From: an uncultured Muribaculaceae bacterium
GTDB lineage: Bacteria; Bacteroidota; Bacteroidia; Bacteroidales; Muribaculaceae
Length of the DNA: 64,000 nt
Reading direction: 5' to 3'
NCBI GenBank assembly: GCA_910577465.1
Contig: CAJTMM010000010.1
Span: 12,477 to 76,476, forward strand
The translations under genes were made by a program, and so were the position numbers. Within the stretch, counting starts at the first letter, position 1. The number at the start of each line of letters is the position of its first letter. The notes below the pieces were generated by a model. It did not search any database and was not told the DNA's origin. It was given only the letters and a program-made list of their open reading frames with translations. Shown here one piece after another: positions 42,953 to 52,764 of the stretch.

Positions 42953-45631
42953 TTATCTGCCCGAGTCTGAAATCATATTACGGATACGAGTATTGAATGA
43001 TTCGACGGACTGCAATTGTTCCATGGTTATATGCATGCGGTATCTCCAATAGTGTCGGGGATTGGCAGGGTAGTTGATCTGTTCCTGTCGCGGGTCCTGT
43101 CGGCGGAGGGTGCCGTCGGTTGACAGCCAGTCCTGTAACGGTAATATGCATAACATGGATGGCGATTTCAAATGATGCGAAATGATATCGCTGCATATCC
43201 AAGGCTCGGCAAACAATGGCGCCTCCCCGGCATGCCCAAGCATTTCGTTGTAGTAACGTTGGATGGCTTGCCGGTCCTCTTCCCACCATTGGCGTATCCC
43301 ACCCATGTCGTGGGTGGATGTGGTGCACACCGACATGTATGGATAATGTGCCGGATTGGCGAATGCTATGCCGAATTCTTTGGGCATGCGCTGTATTTCA
43401 AGCGACAATATCTCGAGCTTGTCCATCACGGCAGGTACACATGCCGGAATCATACCGAGGTCTTCGGCGCAAACAAGCATGTCGGTAGCGTCAATCAGGG
43501 GAGGTAGCTTAGCCATGGCTTTGCCGTACCAAAAGTCGTTGTGACGATGGTAGAAGAAATCTTCATAAAGACGGTCGAAGCATTGACGTTCGTAATCGGT
43601 GAGGGATTTGTATATGCATGTGTTTTTTGCGGATATCCGTGGATGGTATTTGCCTTTCTCGTAGGGGTCCTCGATGAACAATACGTCCTCGATGAGGGTG
43701 AGTAATCCGTTGCAGATTACGTCGTTGCGCTCAGCGTGCGGGAATGAGCCGAAATAGTCAGCCACCATGCGTTGTGTGGTGAATCCATCGCGTAGGTTGT
43801 ATTGTCCGGATTCGGCTGATTCGAGATAGGTGGCTTGTACCTCACCCATGTGTTCGCCGAATAGCTGGTGTAATATAGTGTCGGTTATGTATGGTGAGGT
43901 GTGAAGTTCAGGGTCAATCCAGAAGTCGTAGCCGTATTTCAATTCGTCGGGGGTGAATGGCATGGCAGGATTGAATACGCCAAGCAGTCCGTGGATGGCA
44001 TTGAGCGGAATTTGCCATATACGGAAAAATCCGAGTACATGGTCAATGCGGTAAGCGTCGAAATATTCCGACATTTTCCGGAAGCGGGCTTTCCACCACG
44101 CGAATCCGTCACGTGCCATCATTTCCCAGTTGTAGGTAGGAAAGCCCCAATTTTGCCCTAATACGGAAAAATCGTCGGGTGGTGCGCCGGCGGAGCAGTC
44201 GAGGTTGAACAGTTCGGGTGATTTCCAGGCGTCGACACTGCTCCGGGATATTCCAATAGGAATGTCGCCTTTAAGTGCTACGCCCTTGGAGTGGGCGTAA
44301 GCGCGTACGTGGCGCATCTGCTTGTCGAGGTGATATTGCAGATAATACACATATTCGATGTCGTGACGGTTCCGGTCAATGAATAGTTCGATACCGGCCG
44401 GATCATAAGTGGAATGTTCGTCCCAATCCTTCGGGTCGGCGGAAGCATATCGGTCGCGAAGCACACAAAATGCAGCATATGGCTTGAGCCATTCGGCATT
44501 ACGGTTCACGAATGATTGGAATTCGGTAGATGTCATCTCGGCGGCTCCTTGTTGCTCAAAAAGCGCGCGTGTGAATTCGTTCTTTGCATTATTGACACGA
44601 ACATAGTCCACTTCGGGAAGGGTATTCAACTCTTTGGCGAGTGCATCGAATTTCGACTGGAGATGACGGTCAGAGAGTTGCCCCATTTCCTGCAGACGCA
44701 GATACATTGGGTGTAAAGCGAATGTAGAGTTGGCGTTGTAAGGATACGAGTCGGTCCATGAGTGTGTCATGGTGGTGTCGTTGATGGGGAGTAGCTGAAT
44801 GAAGCGTTGTCCGGTGTCAGCAGCCCAATCAATCAATGGCAGCAGGTCGAAAAAGTCACCTACTCCGAAATCGTTTTCGCTACGAAGCGAGAATACGGGT
44901 ATGGCAACTCCTGCGCCGCGCCATGGGGCAAGCGGATTCTCAAAAAACAGACCTGTTATAATTAAGGAGGTATTGTCCTCGGTGTGCGGTATGTGTATAT
45001 GACGGTTGCTGCGTTTTTCCCAGCCAATTATATCGTGGTCGTTCTTGTTGATTAACAGAAATTTGAACTCTATATCAGGAGTCTCATCATCAATCGGTAT
45101 CTCTATGGTCCAACGTGGAAAATTGCCATGGTTCATGACCGGAGCATCAGTCGGGTTCCAGCATCCAAGTGATTTGCAAGAACCGGATATAGCGAGGGTG
45201 GCGTGCTGCGGAATCATAGGGGCGTCTACCGAAATCATCAGCATTCCCGGACGGACTGCGGGAGTGGTTCCCAAATCTGACGGGCGACAGATGCAGTGGG
45301 TAAAAGCAGATGAATGGTATGGCTTGTTGGATGGGATGTCTTGCCAGCGGTCGAAAATCGATGCTCCGGGAGTATGTGGGTCAATGTTCAGAGTGCGTGG
45401 TGTTCCCCATTCATTGCGAATGATTTCATTGCCCTTTCGCACGTCGTAACTGTAATGGAATTCTCCGTGGGCAGGCGATATCTCGATGCTGAGAAACCAA
45501 TGGCTGTCCCCATCCGGGAGCATAGCCACGGCATTGTTTTTATTTCCATTGCCTAATTCCGGTATGTCACCGGTGATATAAATAGTCTCGCCCCAGTTGG
45601 TATGGTAGTCGATGTTGAATATTAGATTCAT
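42953..45631 (-). CDS. malQ: 4-alpha-glucanotransferase with N-terminal starch-binding domains
   Basis: 892 aa, the long DPE2-like form. Two CBM20-type domains (about 1-110 and 125-235: SGSCKSLGCWNPTDAP) precede a GH77 catalytic domain (from ~240). Catalytic residues: Asp in YRIDHVLGFFR, Glu in CAEDLGMIP, Asp in STHDMGGIRQ. Disproportionates malto-oligosaccharides and glycogen-derived maltose in the cytoplasm; no signal peptide is present. Monocistronic between nrdJ's terminator and its own terminator. Confidence 0.95.
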   Translation of the reverse strand: MNLIFNIDYHTNWGETIYITGDIPELGNGNKNNAVAMLPDGDSHWFLSIEISPAHGEFHYSYDVRKGNEIIRNEWGTPRTLNIDPHTPGASIFDRWQDIPSNKPYHSSAFTHCICRPSDLGTTPAVRPGMLMISVDAPMIPQHATLAISGSCKSLGCWNPTDAPVMNHGNFPRWTIEIPIDDETPDIEFKFLLINKNDHDIIGWEKRSNRHIHIPHTEDNTSLIITGLFFENPLAPWRGAGVAIPVFSLRSENDFGVGDFFDLLPLIDWAADTGQRFIQLLPINDTTMTHSWTDSYPYNANSTFALHPMYLRLQEMGQLSDRHLQSKFDALAKELNTLPEVDYVRVNNAKNEFTRALFEQQGAAEMTSTEFQSFVNRNAEWLKPYAAFCVLRDRYASADPKDWDEHSTYDPAGIELFIDRNRHDIEYVYYLQYHLDKQMRHVRAYAHSKGVALKGDIPIGISRSSVDAWKSPELFNLDCSAGAPPDDFSVLGQNWGFPTYNWEMMARDGFAWWKARFRKMSEYFDAYRIDHVLGFFRIWQIPLNAIHGLLGVFNPAMPFTPDELKYGYDFWIDPELHTSPYITDTILHQLFGEHMGEVQATYLESAESGQYNLRDGFTTQRMVADYFGSFPHAERNDVICNGLLTLIEDVLFIEDPYEKGKYHPRISAKNTCIYKSLTDYERQCFDRLYEDFFYHRHNDFWYGKAMAKLPPLIDATDMLVCAEDLGMIPACVPAVMDKLEILSLEIQRMPKEFGIAFANPAHYPYMSVCTTSTHDMGGIRQWWEEDRQAIQRYYNEMLGHAGEAPLFAEPWICSDIISHHLKSPSMLCILPLQDWLSTDGTLRRQDPRQEQINYPANPRHYWRYRMHITMEQLQSVESFNTRIRNMISDSGR

Positions 45632-45781
45632 GGGTGTATTACGGATGTGTCGCTATGTTATTTATGGTATTTATTATCCGGATTGCCCGGTGGTTCAAAA
45701 GTAGATATAATTTTCGAAACGCGAAAGTGATGCAGTGGTCAATTATTGTTTCGTGGGGTATGGATAATATTATATAAGAAT

Positions 45782-45824
45782 GCAATTCCCGGACAAACCG
45801 TGTCGGTGGTTGTCCGGGAATTGC
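45782..45824 (-). terminator. Terminator of nrdJ
   Basis: Long GCAATTCCCGGACAAACC / GGTTGTCCGGGAATTGC stem with a single bulge, 27 bases past the nrdJ stop. Confidence 0.88.
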
Positions 45825-45850
45825 TATGAATTGGTTGTGGCGTCGTATGG

Positions 45851-48385
45851 TTATCCGCAGCGCGATGTGCCGCAAGATGTGCATATCAGACAGCCTTCCT
45901 GGTAGACGAGTGTTTCCTGTCCGCAGTTGGGGCAACGCTGCCCGCTCGCTTTAGTGCCGTTTGGCAGGTATTTCTTCAATGCGCGTTCGACTCCCATCTT
46001 CCATGTATTGATGGACTGGCTGTTAAGCTCCAAGCCGCCTACGAGTTTCAATACTTGGTCGATAGGCATACCGTAGCGTAATACGCCTGAGATTAGTTTG
46101 GCGTAATTCCAATATTCGGGGTTGAATTTGTCGCTCAATCCTTCGATTGTGGTCTTGTAGCCACGTTTGTTGATGAATTGGAAATCATAACGTTTGTTGC
46201 CTTTGTCGTCAACGGCTTTTATGATTTTACCACGGGTTACGGATTTGGGGCAGAAAATGCCGTCGTCATCATCGGCGAGTCCGGTGAATATCTCATAGGG
46301 TTTGCCGTTGAGAAGTCCAACGAATGCAATCCATTTTTCCTTATTATTCTGGAACCGCACCACGTCGGCGTCAAGCTCGATAGGGCGTTTTGCTACAATG
46401 GGGTGTCCTTCGACAGATGTAGGTGCCGATTTCTTCTTTTCCACGGCAATGAGGACTCCTGAACGGGAACCGTCGCGGTAAACAGTGCATCCCTTGCAGC
46501 CTGAGCGCCATGCTTCGACATACAGTTTGCCTACAAGCTCTTCGGTTACGTCTGATGGAAGATTGATGGTCACGGATATCGAGTGGTCGACCCATTTCTG
46601 CACGCTGCCTTGCATGCGTACTTTTTCAAGCCAGTCAACGTCGTTGGCCGTAGCTTTGAAATAAGGTGAGCGGGCTACCAACGCATCGAGTTCCTCCTGA
46701 GTGTAATCGGGTTTTACTTCTATGTCGTTGACTCTCATCCAAGTGAGGAACTTGGGGTGATATACGATGTATTCCTCGAATGCATCGCCTGATTCATCGA
46801 CGAAGTCCACACGAACCTCTGTATCGTTGGGGTTTACCTTACGGCGGCGTTTGTAGACGGGCATAAATACCGGTTCTATGCCTGATGAGGTCTGTGTCAT
46901 GAGGCTTGTTGTGCCGGTAGGTGCAATGGTAAGACATGCTATGTTGCGGCGTCCGTTCTTGCGGATATGCTCGTAAAGTTCCGGGTCAGCTTCACGTATG
47001 CGGTTTATGAAGGGATTGTTCTTTTCGCGTTCAGCGTCGTAGATTTCAAAGGCTCCGCGTTCGATTGCCATGTCGGCGCTTGAACGATAGGCGGCTAATG
47101 CAAGTTCTTTGTGAACGAGTGTGGAGAATTCGGTGGCTTCGGGGGTGCCATAGCGCAATCCTAAAGCTGCTATCATGTCGCCTTCACCTGTGGTGCCCAC
47201 GCCTGTACGGCGTCCTTTGAGCGTTTTTGTGCGGATTTTGTTCCATAGGTGCAGTTCTGTTTGCTTTACTTCATCGGTCTCGGGATCGGATGCGATTTTT
47301 TCGATGATTTTATCGATTTTTTCCATCTCAAGGTCGATGATGTCGTCCATTATTCGCTGCGCTTTTGCCACGTGGGTGCGGAATAGATCGAAATCAAACT
47401 TTGCCTGGGGTGTGAACGGTTGGGTCACATAGGAGTATAAGTTGATGGCGAGCAAACGGCAGCTGTCGTAGGGGCATAGTGGAATCTCGCCACAGGGGTT
47501 GGTGGATATGGTCTGGAACCCGAGGTCGGCGTAGCAATCGGGTACTGATTCCCGTGTTATTGTATCCCAGAACAATACTCCCGGTTCGGCTGATTTCCAG
47601 GCGTTATGCACGATTTTGTTCCAAAGTTTTGAAGCTTCGATGTCTTTGGTTACGGCAGGCTTGTCGCTGTCGATAGGGTATTGCTGAGTGTACGTGGTGC
47701 CATCGACTGCCGATTGCATGAATGCATCGTCGATGCGTACGGATACATTTGCGCCTGTAACTTTTCCTTCAGTCATCTTGGCGTCAATGAATGCTTCCGA
47801 GTCGGGATGCTTGATGCTTACTGTAAGCATCAGTGCTCCGCGACGGCCGTCTTGCGCCACTTCACGGGTGGAATTGGAGTAACGTTCCATAAATGGAACC
47901 AACCCTGTGGAGGTTAGTGCTGAATTCTTTACCGGAGTCCCTTTGGGGCGTATGTGCGACAGGTCATGTCCCACACCGCCACGGCGTTTCATGAGCTGTA
48001 CCTGCTCCTCATCGATTTTAATCACACCTCCATAGGAGTCGGGTTTCCCGTCGACACCAATAACAAAGCAGTTGGACAGAGATGCCACCTGGTAGTCGTT
48101 GCCTATGCCAGTCATGGGGCTACCTTGTGGTACGATGTATCGGAAATGGTCGAGCAGGTCGAATATTTCCTGTTTGTTCATGGGGTTAGGGTACTTGTTT
48201 TCTATGCGTGCCAGCTCGGATGCGATTCGTCGATGCATGTCGGCGGGGGATTCCTCGTATATATTACCGAATGAATCCTTAAGGGCGTATTTGCTCACCC
48301 ATACACGTGCGGCGAGCTCGTCGCCATCGAAGTACGTCAAAGAGGCTTTATAGGCCTCGTCGTAAGAGTAGGTTTTCGTTTCCAC
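45851..48385 (-). CDS. nrdJ: Adenosylcobalamin-dependent (class II) ribonucleotide reductase
   Basis: 844 aa. Catalytic motifs: Cys in SLSNCFVIG, the NPCGEIPLCPYDSCRL radical/active-site stretch, GTTSLMTQTSSGIEPVF, then a TSCPD domain (about 640-770) and a C-terminal zinc ribbon CPNCGQETL...CTSCGTSRC with the redox cysteines. It makes deoxynucleotides without oxygen or an activase, using B12, so the cell needs cobalamin. I see no cobalamin-riboswitch-like leader in the 270 bases upstream. Alone in its transcription unit. Confidence 0.97.
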   Translation of the reverse strand: METKTYSYDEAYKASLTYFDGDELAARVWVSKYALKDSFGNIYEESPADMHRRIASELARIENKYPNPMNKQEIFDLLDHFRYIVPQGSPMTGIGNDYQVASLSNCFVIGVDGKPDSYGGVIKIDEEQVQLMKRRGGVGHDLSHIRPKGTPVKNSALTSTGLVPFMERYSNSTREVAQDGRRGALMLTVSIKHPDSEAFIDAKMTEGKVTGANVSVRIDDAFMQSAVDGTTYTQQYPIDSDKPAVTKDIEASKLWNKIVHNAWKSAEPGVLFWDTITRESVPDCYADLGFQTISTNPCGEIPLCPYDSCRLLAINLYSYVTQPFTPQAKFDFDLFRTHVAKAQRIMDDIIDLEMEKIDKIIEKIASDPETDEVKQTELHLWNKIRTKTLKGRRTGVGTTGEGDMIAALGLRYGTPEATEFSTLVHKELALAAYRSSADMAIERGAFEIYDAEREKNNPFINRIREADPELYEHIRKNGRRNIACLTIAPTGTTSLMTQTSSGIEPVFMPVYKRRRKVNPNDTEVRVDFVDESGDAFEEYIVYHPKFLTWMRVNDIEVKPDYTQEELDALVARSPYFKATANDVDWLEKVRMQGSVQKWVDHSISVTINLPSDVTEELVGKLYVEAWRSGCKGCTVYRDGSRSGVLIAVEKKKSAPTSVEGHPIVAKRPIELDADVVRFQNNKEKWIAFVGLLNGKPYEIFTGLADDDDGIFCPKSVTRGKIIKAVDDKGNKRYDFQFINKRGYKTTIEGLSDKFNPEYWNYAKLISGVLRYGMPIDQVLKLVGGLELNSQSINTWKMGVERALKKYLPNGTKASGQRCPNCGQETLVYQEGCLICTSCGTSRCG

Positions 48386-48611
48386 AGTGTCGGAGGATTG
48401 ATGTGTGTGATAATGTAAATGTTGTGTAAAAGTAAAGTGATTTGAATAACGGATGCAAAATTTGTGATTATTTTTGATATTGCAAAATAATTTAGTGCGG
48501 TAATCTGAAATTGTTGATAAGTTTTCCGTTTGAAAGATTCAATTGTTTGGGTATTAGCTTGTTGGTTGTTTTGGCGTCTGCGTAAAGTTGTCAAAAACTT
48601 TGAGCCGTTGT

Positions 48612-48642
48612 TTTGCGGGTAAATAAAAAATGGTTATTTTTG
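48612..48642 (+). promoter_or_regulatory. Promoter of the nitroreductase gene
   Basis: TTTG (48612-48615), 19-base spacer, TATTTTTG (48635-48642): a textbook Bacteroidetes promoter. It ends 13 bases before the ATG, so the leader is only a few bases long. Confidence 0.72.
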
Positions 48643-48655
48643 AAACAATTATTAT

Positions 48656-49420
48656 ATGAAAAAAGAATTGGTTATGGATTATTTCTCAACGCGCAGAACG
48701 GTGCGTAAGTATTCAGATAAAGTCGTTGACGAGACATTGCTTAAAGAAATGCTTGAAGCTGCCGCGCATGCTCCCACTACGGGTAATATGCAGTTGTATT
48801 CCGTGATTGTCACGCGGACGGACGAAGGCAAACGATTGTTGTCGCCATGTCATTTTAATCAACCTTCGGTAGAGGGGTGTTCGGTTGTACTGACCTTCTG
48901 TGCCGATTTTAACCGTTTTGAACGATGGTGCTTGGTGAGTGATGCGGTGCCTGGATATGGTAATTTCCAATCGTTTGTTACGGCTCTTCTTGATACAGCC
49001 TTGTTTGCGCAGCAGTTTTGTACAATTGCTGAGATGAATGGTCTCGGTTGCTGCTATCTCGGAACTACAACGTATAATGCACCACAGATAGCCAAGGTGT
49101 TGGAGTTGCCGTCGAGAGTGGTGCCGGTGACGACATTGACGGTGGGGTATCCTTCAGGGGATGCTCCGTTGAGCGACCGGTTGCCCGTGGAGGGTATAAT
49201 ACATGCGGAGAAATATGCGGATTATACCGATGATGATATACGCAGGCTATATGCTGAAAAGGAAGCGCGTGAGGATAGCCGGAAGTATGTGCAGGAAAAT
49301 AATAAAAAGTCATTAGCTCAGGTATTTACGGATGTACGTTATACTAAAGAAGCTAATGAGCATTTCTCGCGCCTGTATCTTGATTTTATATCAGATATGG
49401 GGTTTGTGATGCCGGAATAA
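48656..49420 (+). CDS. Nitroreductase / NADPH-flavin oxidoreductase, NfsA type
   Basis: 254 aa FMN-dependent reductase with the nitroreductase start motif FSTRRTVRKYSDK, the AHAPTTGNMQ phosphate-binding segment, GLGCCYLGTT and a C-terminal helical excursion (LAQVFTDVRYTKEANEH) typical of the NfsA/Frp group. Reduces nitroaromatics, quinones or flavins with NADPH. First of two genes 16 bases apart; the second is a Crp-like regulator. Either ATG (48656 or 48674) could be used; the first leaves a leader of about 7 bases. Confidence 0.9.
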   Translation: MKKELVMDYFSTRRTVRKYSDKVVDETLLKEMLEAAAHAPTTGNMQLYSVIVTRTDEGKRLLSPCHFNQPSVEGCSVVLTFCADFNRFERWCLVSDAVPGYGNFQSFVTALLDTALFAQQFCTIAEMNGLGCCYLGTTTYNAPQIAKVLELPSRVVPVTTLTVGYPSGDAPLSDRLPVEGIIHAEKYADYTDDDIRRLYAEKEAREDSRKYVQENNKKSLAQVFTDVRYTKEANEHFSRLYLDFISDMGFVMPE

Positions 49421-49436
49421 CCTGTGCTATTCGGGT

Positions 49437-50000
49437 ATGGAATTGGTGCTGAGGAAAATGCGGGAGCTGTGTGCTGTATCTGATGAGTCAGTGGCTGCAT
49501 TGCTTCAGTGTGTGGAGCCGTGTACATTTCCTAAACGACATCGGTTGGTGAGTGCAGGAACGCGTTGTCGCGATGCTTATTTTATAGAGAGGGGTATGAC
49601 GCGTTCTTTCTGGCTTGTTGATGGAGAGGAGATTACCACATCATTTACGGTAGAAGGAGCTATTGTGTTCAGTATGGATGAGCTCTATTATGATAAGGTG
49701 AGTGAGGAGTATGTGGAGACTCTTGAGGATGTGGAAGCGTACAGAATAAGTGTGGAGGATTTGAGACGGTTGTGGAGCGAAAGGTTGGATTTGTCCAATT
49801 GGGGCCGTATTATACACCAGAATGAATATCGAAGATTGCATCGCTCACACAAAGAACGGCTTACCCTGACGGCGAGTGAGCGTTATGAAGCGTTTTTCCG
49901 TCAATTTCCGGAGGTGTGCGCGCGTGTGCAGTTGGGATACATAGCATCGTATCTTGGTATTACCCTGCCAACATTGAGCCGTATCCGTGGTCGAAAATAA
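49437..50000 (+). CDS. Crp/Fnr-family transcriptional regulator
   Basis: 187 aa: an N-terminal cyclic-nucleotide-binding-fold beta roll (TFPKRHRLVSAGTRCRDAYF, IERGMTRSFW) and a short C-terminal helix-turn-helix ending QLGYIASYLGITLPTLSRIR, the hallmark of the Bacteroidetes Crp group with a very short DNA-binding part. No Fnr-type Cys cluster. Effector unknown; most members do not bind cAMP. It is co-transcribed with the nitroreductase upstream and could control it in response to redox stress (inference). Confidence 0.93.
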   Translation: MELVLRKMRELCAVSDESVAALLQCVEPCTFPKRHRLVSAGTRCRDAYFIERGMTRSFWLVDGEEITTSFTVEGAIVFSMDELYYDKVSEEYVETLEDVEAYRISVEDLRRLWSERLDLSNWGRIIHQNEYRRLHRSHKERLTLTASERYEAFFRQFPEVCARVQLGYIASYLGITLPTLSRIRGRK

Positions 50001-50055
50001 TCATAAAAGAGATGAAAATTTGATGCAGGACAAAAAATTAGCTGATACGATAGTG

Positions 50056-50063
50056 TAAATTTG
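50056..50063 (+). promoter_or_regulatory. -7 box of the acyltransferase gene
   Basis: TAAATTTG, 26 bases before the ATG at 50089; no -33 match found. Confidence 0.38.
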
Positions 50064-50088
50064 CATTGTAAATGAAAAAATCTTGACA

Positions 50089-51255
50089 ATGCAGGTTAAT
50101 AATAGTAATTTGACGTATAGTGAAAAGCCGCGTTATGAGTTGCTCGACGGATTGCGTGGGGTGGCTGCGCTGATGGTAATATGGTATCATGTGTTTGAGG
50201 GGTTCTGTACCTCATCGATGGATCAGTTTCTTAATCACGGTTACCTTGCCGTGGATTTCTTCTTTATGCTTTCCGGCTTCGTCGTGGGATATGCGTATGA
50301 TGACAGATGGGGCTCCGGTGGATTGACATTCAAGGGATTTGCGCGACGCAGATTGATAAGATTGCATCCTATGTTGCTGATGGGTATGCTGATAGGTGTC
50401 GTTACATATATAATCCAGGGCTGCGTGCATTGGGATGGTACGCATGTTTCGGGACATTGGGTGGCGATAGCTGCCGTGCTCAGCTGCTTTTTTGTGCCTG
50501 CATATCCCGGAGCCGGGCATGAGGTGCGTGGCAATGGTGAGATGTTTCCGTTGAATGGTCCGTCGTGGTCGCTGTTTTTTGAATATATAGCCAATATATT
50601 ATATGCGTTGTGGCTTCGTAGGCTGAGTACGCGTGCGCTCATTGTATGGGTTTGCTTGTCCGGTATCGGACTTGCGTGCTATGCTTTGGGTAATATGTCG
50701 GGATTCCATCATCTCGGTGTGGGGTGGACGCTTGCCGATTACGGCTTTATCGGAGGATTATTGCGTGTAGGGTTCTCGTTTTCATTGGGCATGCTTATGG
50801 CGCGTGTTTTCCGCCCGTTAAAGGTGCGCGGAGCATTCTGGATTTGTTCGGTGGCTATTATTGGATTGCTCGCCGTGCCGTTTATGGGGATGGATGGTGC
50901 CATGTGGACTAATGCGCTGTATGATGTGACATGCGTGGTATTGCTGTTTCCGATAATACTGTATGTCGGGGCTTCGGGTGTTACGAGCGATTCGCGTTCA
51001 TCGGCAGTGTGCGATTTCCTTGGCAAGATTTCATATCCGGTTTATATAATACACTATCCGTTTATGTATCTGTTTTATGCGTGGGTATGGGCCGAGGAGC
51101 TTGCGTTTGGCGATGTCTGGTACGTGGCTTTGGGCATAGTTGCCGGCTGTATTGTGCTTGCTTACCTGTGTCTGAAGTACTATGATGAACCTGTGCGCCG
51201 ATGGCTCAGCAGTCGTTGTGGAAAGGGCCGCGGAGCCGCGTTGGCGAAGGCTTGA
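50089..51255 (+). CDS. Membrane acyltransferase, OafA/YrhL (acyltransferase-3) family
   Basis: About 388 aa from the ATG (an upstream TTG at 50083 is unlikely). Multi-span membrane protein with the family motif YELLDGLRGVAALMVIWYHV near residues 15-34 (conserved R and H), FFMLSGFVVGYAYDDR, and NGPSWSLFFEYIANI. About ten helices. Transfers acetyl or other acyl groups to surface sugars such as O-antigen or exopolysaccharide; the target is unknown. Own promoter box; convergent with dnaA across a strong terminator. Confidence 0.92.
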   Translation: MQVNNSNLTYSEKPRYELLDGLRGVAALMVIWYHVFEGFCTSSMDQFLNHGYLAVDFFFMLSGFVVGYAYDDRWGSGGLTFKGFARRRLIRLHPMLLMGMLIGVVTYIIQGCVHWDGTHVSGHWVAIAAVLSCFFVPAYPGAGHEVRGNGEMFPLNGPSWSLFFEYIANILYALWLRRLSTRALIVWVCLSGIGLACYALGNMSGFHHLGVGWTLADYGFIGGLLRVGFSFSLGMLMARVFRPLKVRGAFWICSVAIIGLLAVPFMGMDGAMWTNALYDVTCVVLLFPIILYVGASGVTSDSRSSAVCDFLGKISYPVYIIHYPFMYLFYAWVWAEELAFGDVWYVALGIVAGCIVLAYLCLKYYDEPVRRWLSSRCGKGRGAALAKA

Positions 51256-51302
51256 TATCACGTATGTCAGTAGTACATCACAAAAAAGATTGAATAAAGT
51301 AA

Positions 51303-51343
51303 TCCGGGTCAGCAATCATCCCTTGCTGACCCGGAGTGTTTTT
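51303..51343. terminator. Convergent terminator, acyltransferase / dnaA
   Basis: 13-bp perfect stem TCCGGGTCAGCAA / TTGCTGACCCGGA, 7-base loop, then GTGTTTTTA on the plus strand. Confidence 0.88.
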
Positions 51344-51363
51344 ATGGTAGATTTGTATCTTCC

Positions 51364-52764
51364 TTATTTCATAAGAGCGCTTTCGATTTTGCTGACATCG
51401 ATTTGCAGCTGCTTTTCCAAAGACAGGCGTTCTTCGATGTTTTTGCAGGCATAAAGAACCGTGGCGTGTGTGCGCGACAGGCGTGTGCCTATGGCAGTGA
51501 ATGGCATCTTGGCATGTTTCTTCGCCATGTACATTACCATCTGTCGCGCATCGGAAATCTCACGTTTGCGTGATTTGGTGAATATTTGGTCGGGGTCAAT
51601 CTGATAGTAGCTTGCCACCTCTTGGGTTATCATCTCAAAATTGGTTTGCCGACGATTTATTTTCACTGCATTGGAGAGTACTTTGCGTGCCAAGTCTATG
51701 GATATGTCCACGTTGAGGACTGTGGCGTGAGCTATGAGCGAAACCACTATGCCTTCAAGTTCACGGATGCTTTCGGTTACGTTTTCCGCGATGTAGTCGA
51801 GTACTTCAGAGGGAAGTTCCACGCCGTCTTGTTCTGCCTTCTGGCTTAGCACGTTTTTGCGCAGGTCGTAGTCAGGGCGTTCGAGTTCGGCGGTCATACC
51901 CATGTTGAATCGGGATACTAACCGTTGCTCCATTCCTTCCATTTTTGATGGTGCGCAATCGCTTGCAAGGATGAGTTGCTTTTGGTTGTGCATCAGGTGG
52001 TTGAATATATGAAAGAAGGTGTTTTGAGTACTCTGTTTGCCTATGAGGTCCTGTATGTCATCAATTATCAGTGTGTCAATGCTCTGATAGAAGTTGATGA
52101 AATCGTTGATTTTGCCATTGCGTACGGCAGTGGTGTATTGGCTCTCAAACAAACGGGCTGTGATGTAAAGGACGCGGCTACGCGGGTTACTCTCCTTTAT
52201 TCGTATGCCAATTGCCTGGATGAGGTGGGTTTTGCCTACGCCCGGAGCACCAAATAAAAAGAGAGGATTGAAAGTCTTGCACTTCGGGTCGTTAGCAATG
52301 GCTTCGCCTATGGAGCGTGCCACGCGGTTGCTCATGCTGCCGCAATAATTCTCGAATGTATAATGAGGATTGAGCTGAGAGTCTATTTCCTGCGGTTCCT
52401 GTTGCTGGAAGGGGTTGGAAGTCGCTCCGGGCTTCGGGGCAACAGCGGTGCTGGGCTTTGAGCTGCCCATGGTGACTCCTGTCGACGGTTCGTTGCTTAT
52501 CTGATTGAAATGGTAGTATAGCTTGACGTCCGGGCCATATACTTTGTGGAGTGTATGGCGCATGAGATTGAAGTAGCGTTCTTCGATTTGTTCTATAAAG
52601 AATTGCGACGGTACCATCAGTATCAGCTTTCCGTCGGAAAAGCTTACTGATGTCACCGGTCTAAACCAAGCGTCGAATTGTTCGGCGGGAATGTTGTCGC
52701 GAAATATTTCAAGACAACGTTCCCACATTTGGGAGTGTGGTTCCGTCATAGGAGTTTTATTCAA
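51364..52764 (-). CDS. dnaA: Chromosomal replication initiator DnaA
   Basis: 466 aa with domain I (1-~85: MWERCLEIFRDNIPAEQFDAW), a short linker, AAA+ domain III (Walker A FGAPGVGKTHLIQAIG, Walker B TLIIDDIQDLIG) and domain IV with the DnaA-box-binding signature LSRTHATVLYACKNIEE. Binds DnaA boxes at oriC and melts the origin. Stands alone; the 337 bases upstream contain no consensus DnaA box, so oriC may be elsewhere. Confidence 0.98.
   Translation of the reverse strand: MNKTPMTEPHSQMWERCLEIFRDNIPAEQFDAWFRPVTSVSFSDGKLILMVPSQFFIEQIEERYFNLMRHTLHKVYGPDVKLYYHFNQISNEPSTGVTMGSSKPSTAVAPKPGATSNPFQQQEPQEIDSQLNPHYTFENYCGSMSNRVARSIGEAIANDPKCKTFNPLFLFGAPGVGKTHLIQAIGIRIKESNPRSRVLYITARLFESQYTTAVRNGKINDFINFYQSIDTLIIDDIQDLIGKQSTQNTFFHIFNHLMHNQKQLILASDCAPSKMEGMEQRLVSRFNMGMTAELERPDYDLRKNVLSQKAEQDGVELPSEVLDYIAENVTESIRELEGIVVSLIAHATVLNVDISIDLARKVLSNAVKINRRQTNFEMITQEVASYYQIDPDQIFTKSRKREISDARQMVMYMAKKHAKMPFTAIGTRLSRTHATVLYACKNIEERLSLEKQLQIDVSKIESALMK

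Noticed and set aside
48386..48655. Cobalamin riboswitch between nrdJ and nitroreductase genes
   Set aside because: No B12-box-like conserved segments or suitable stems seen; AT-rich low-complexity instead.
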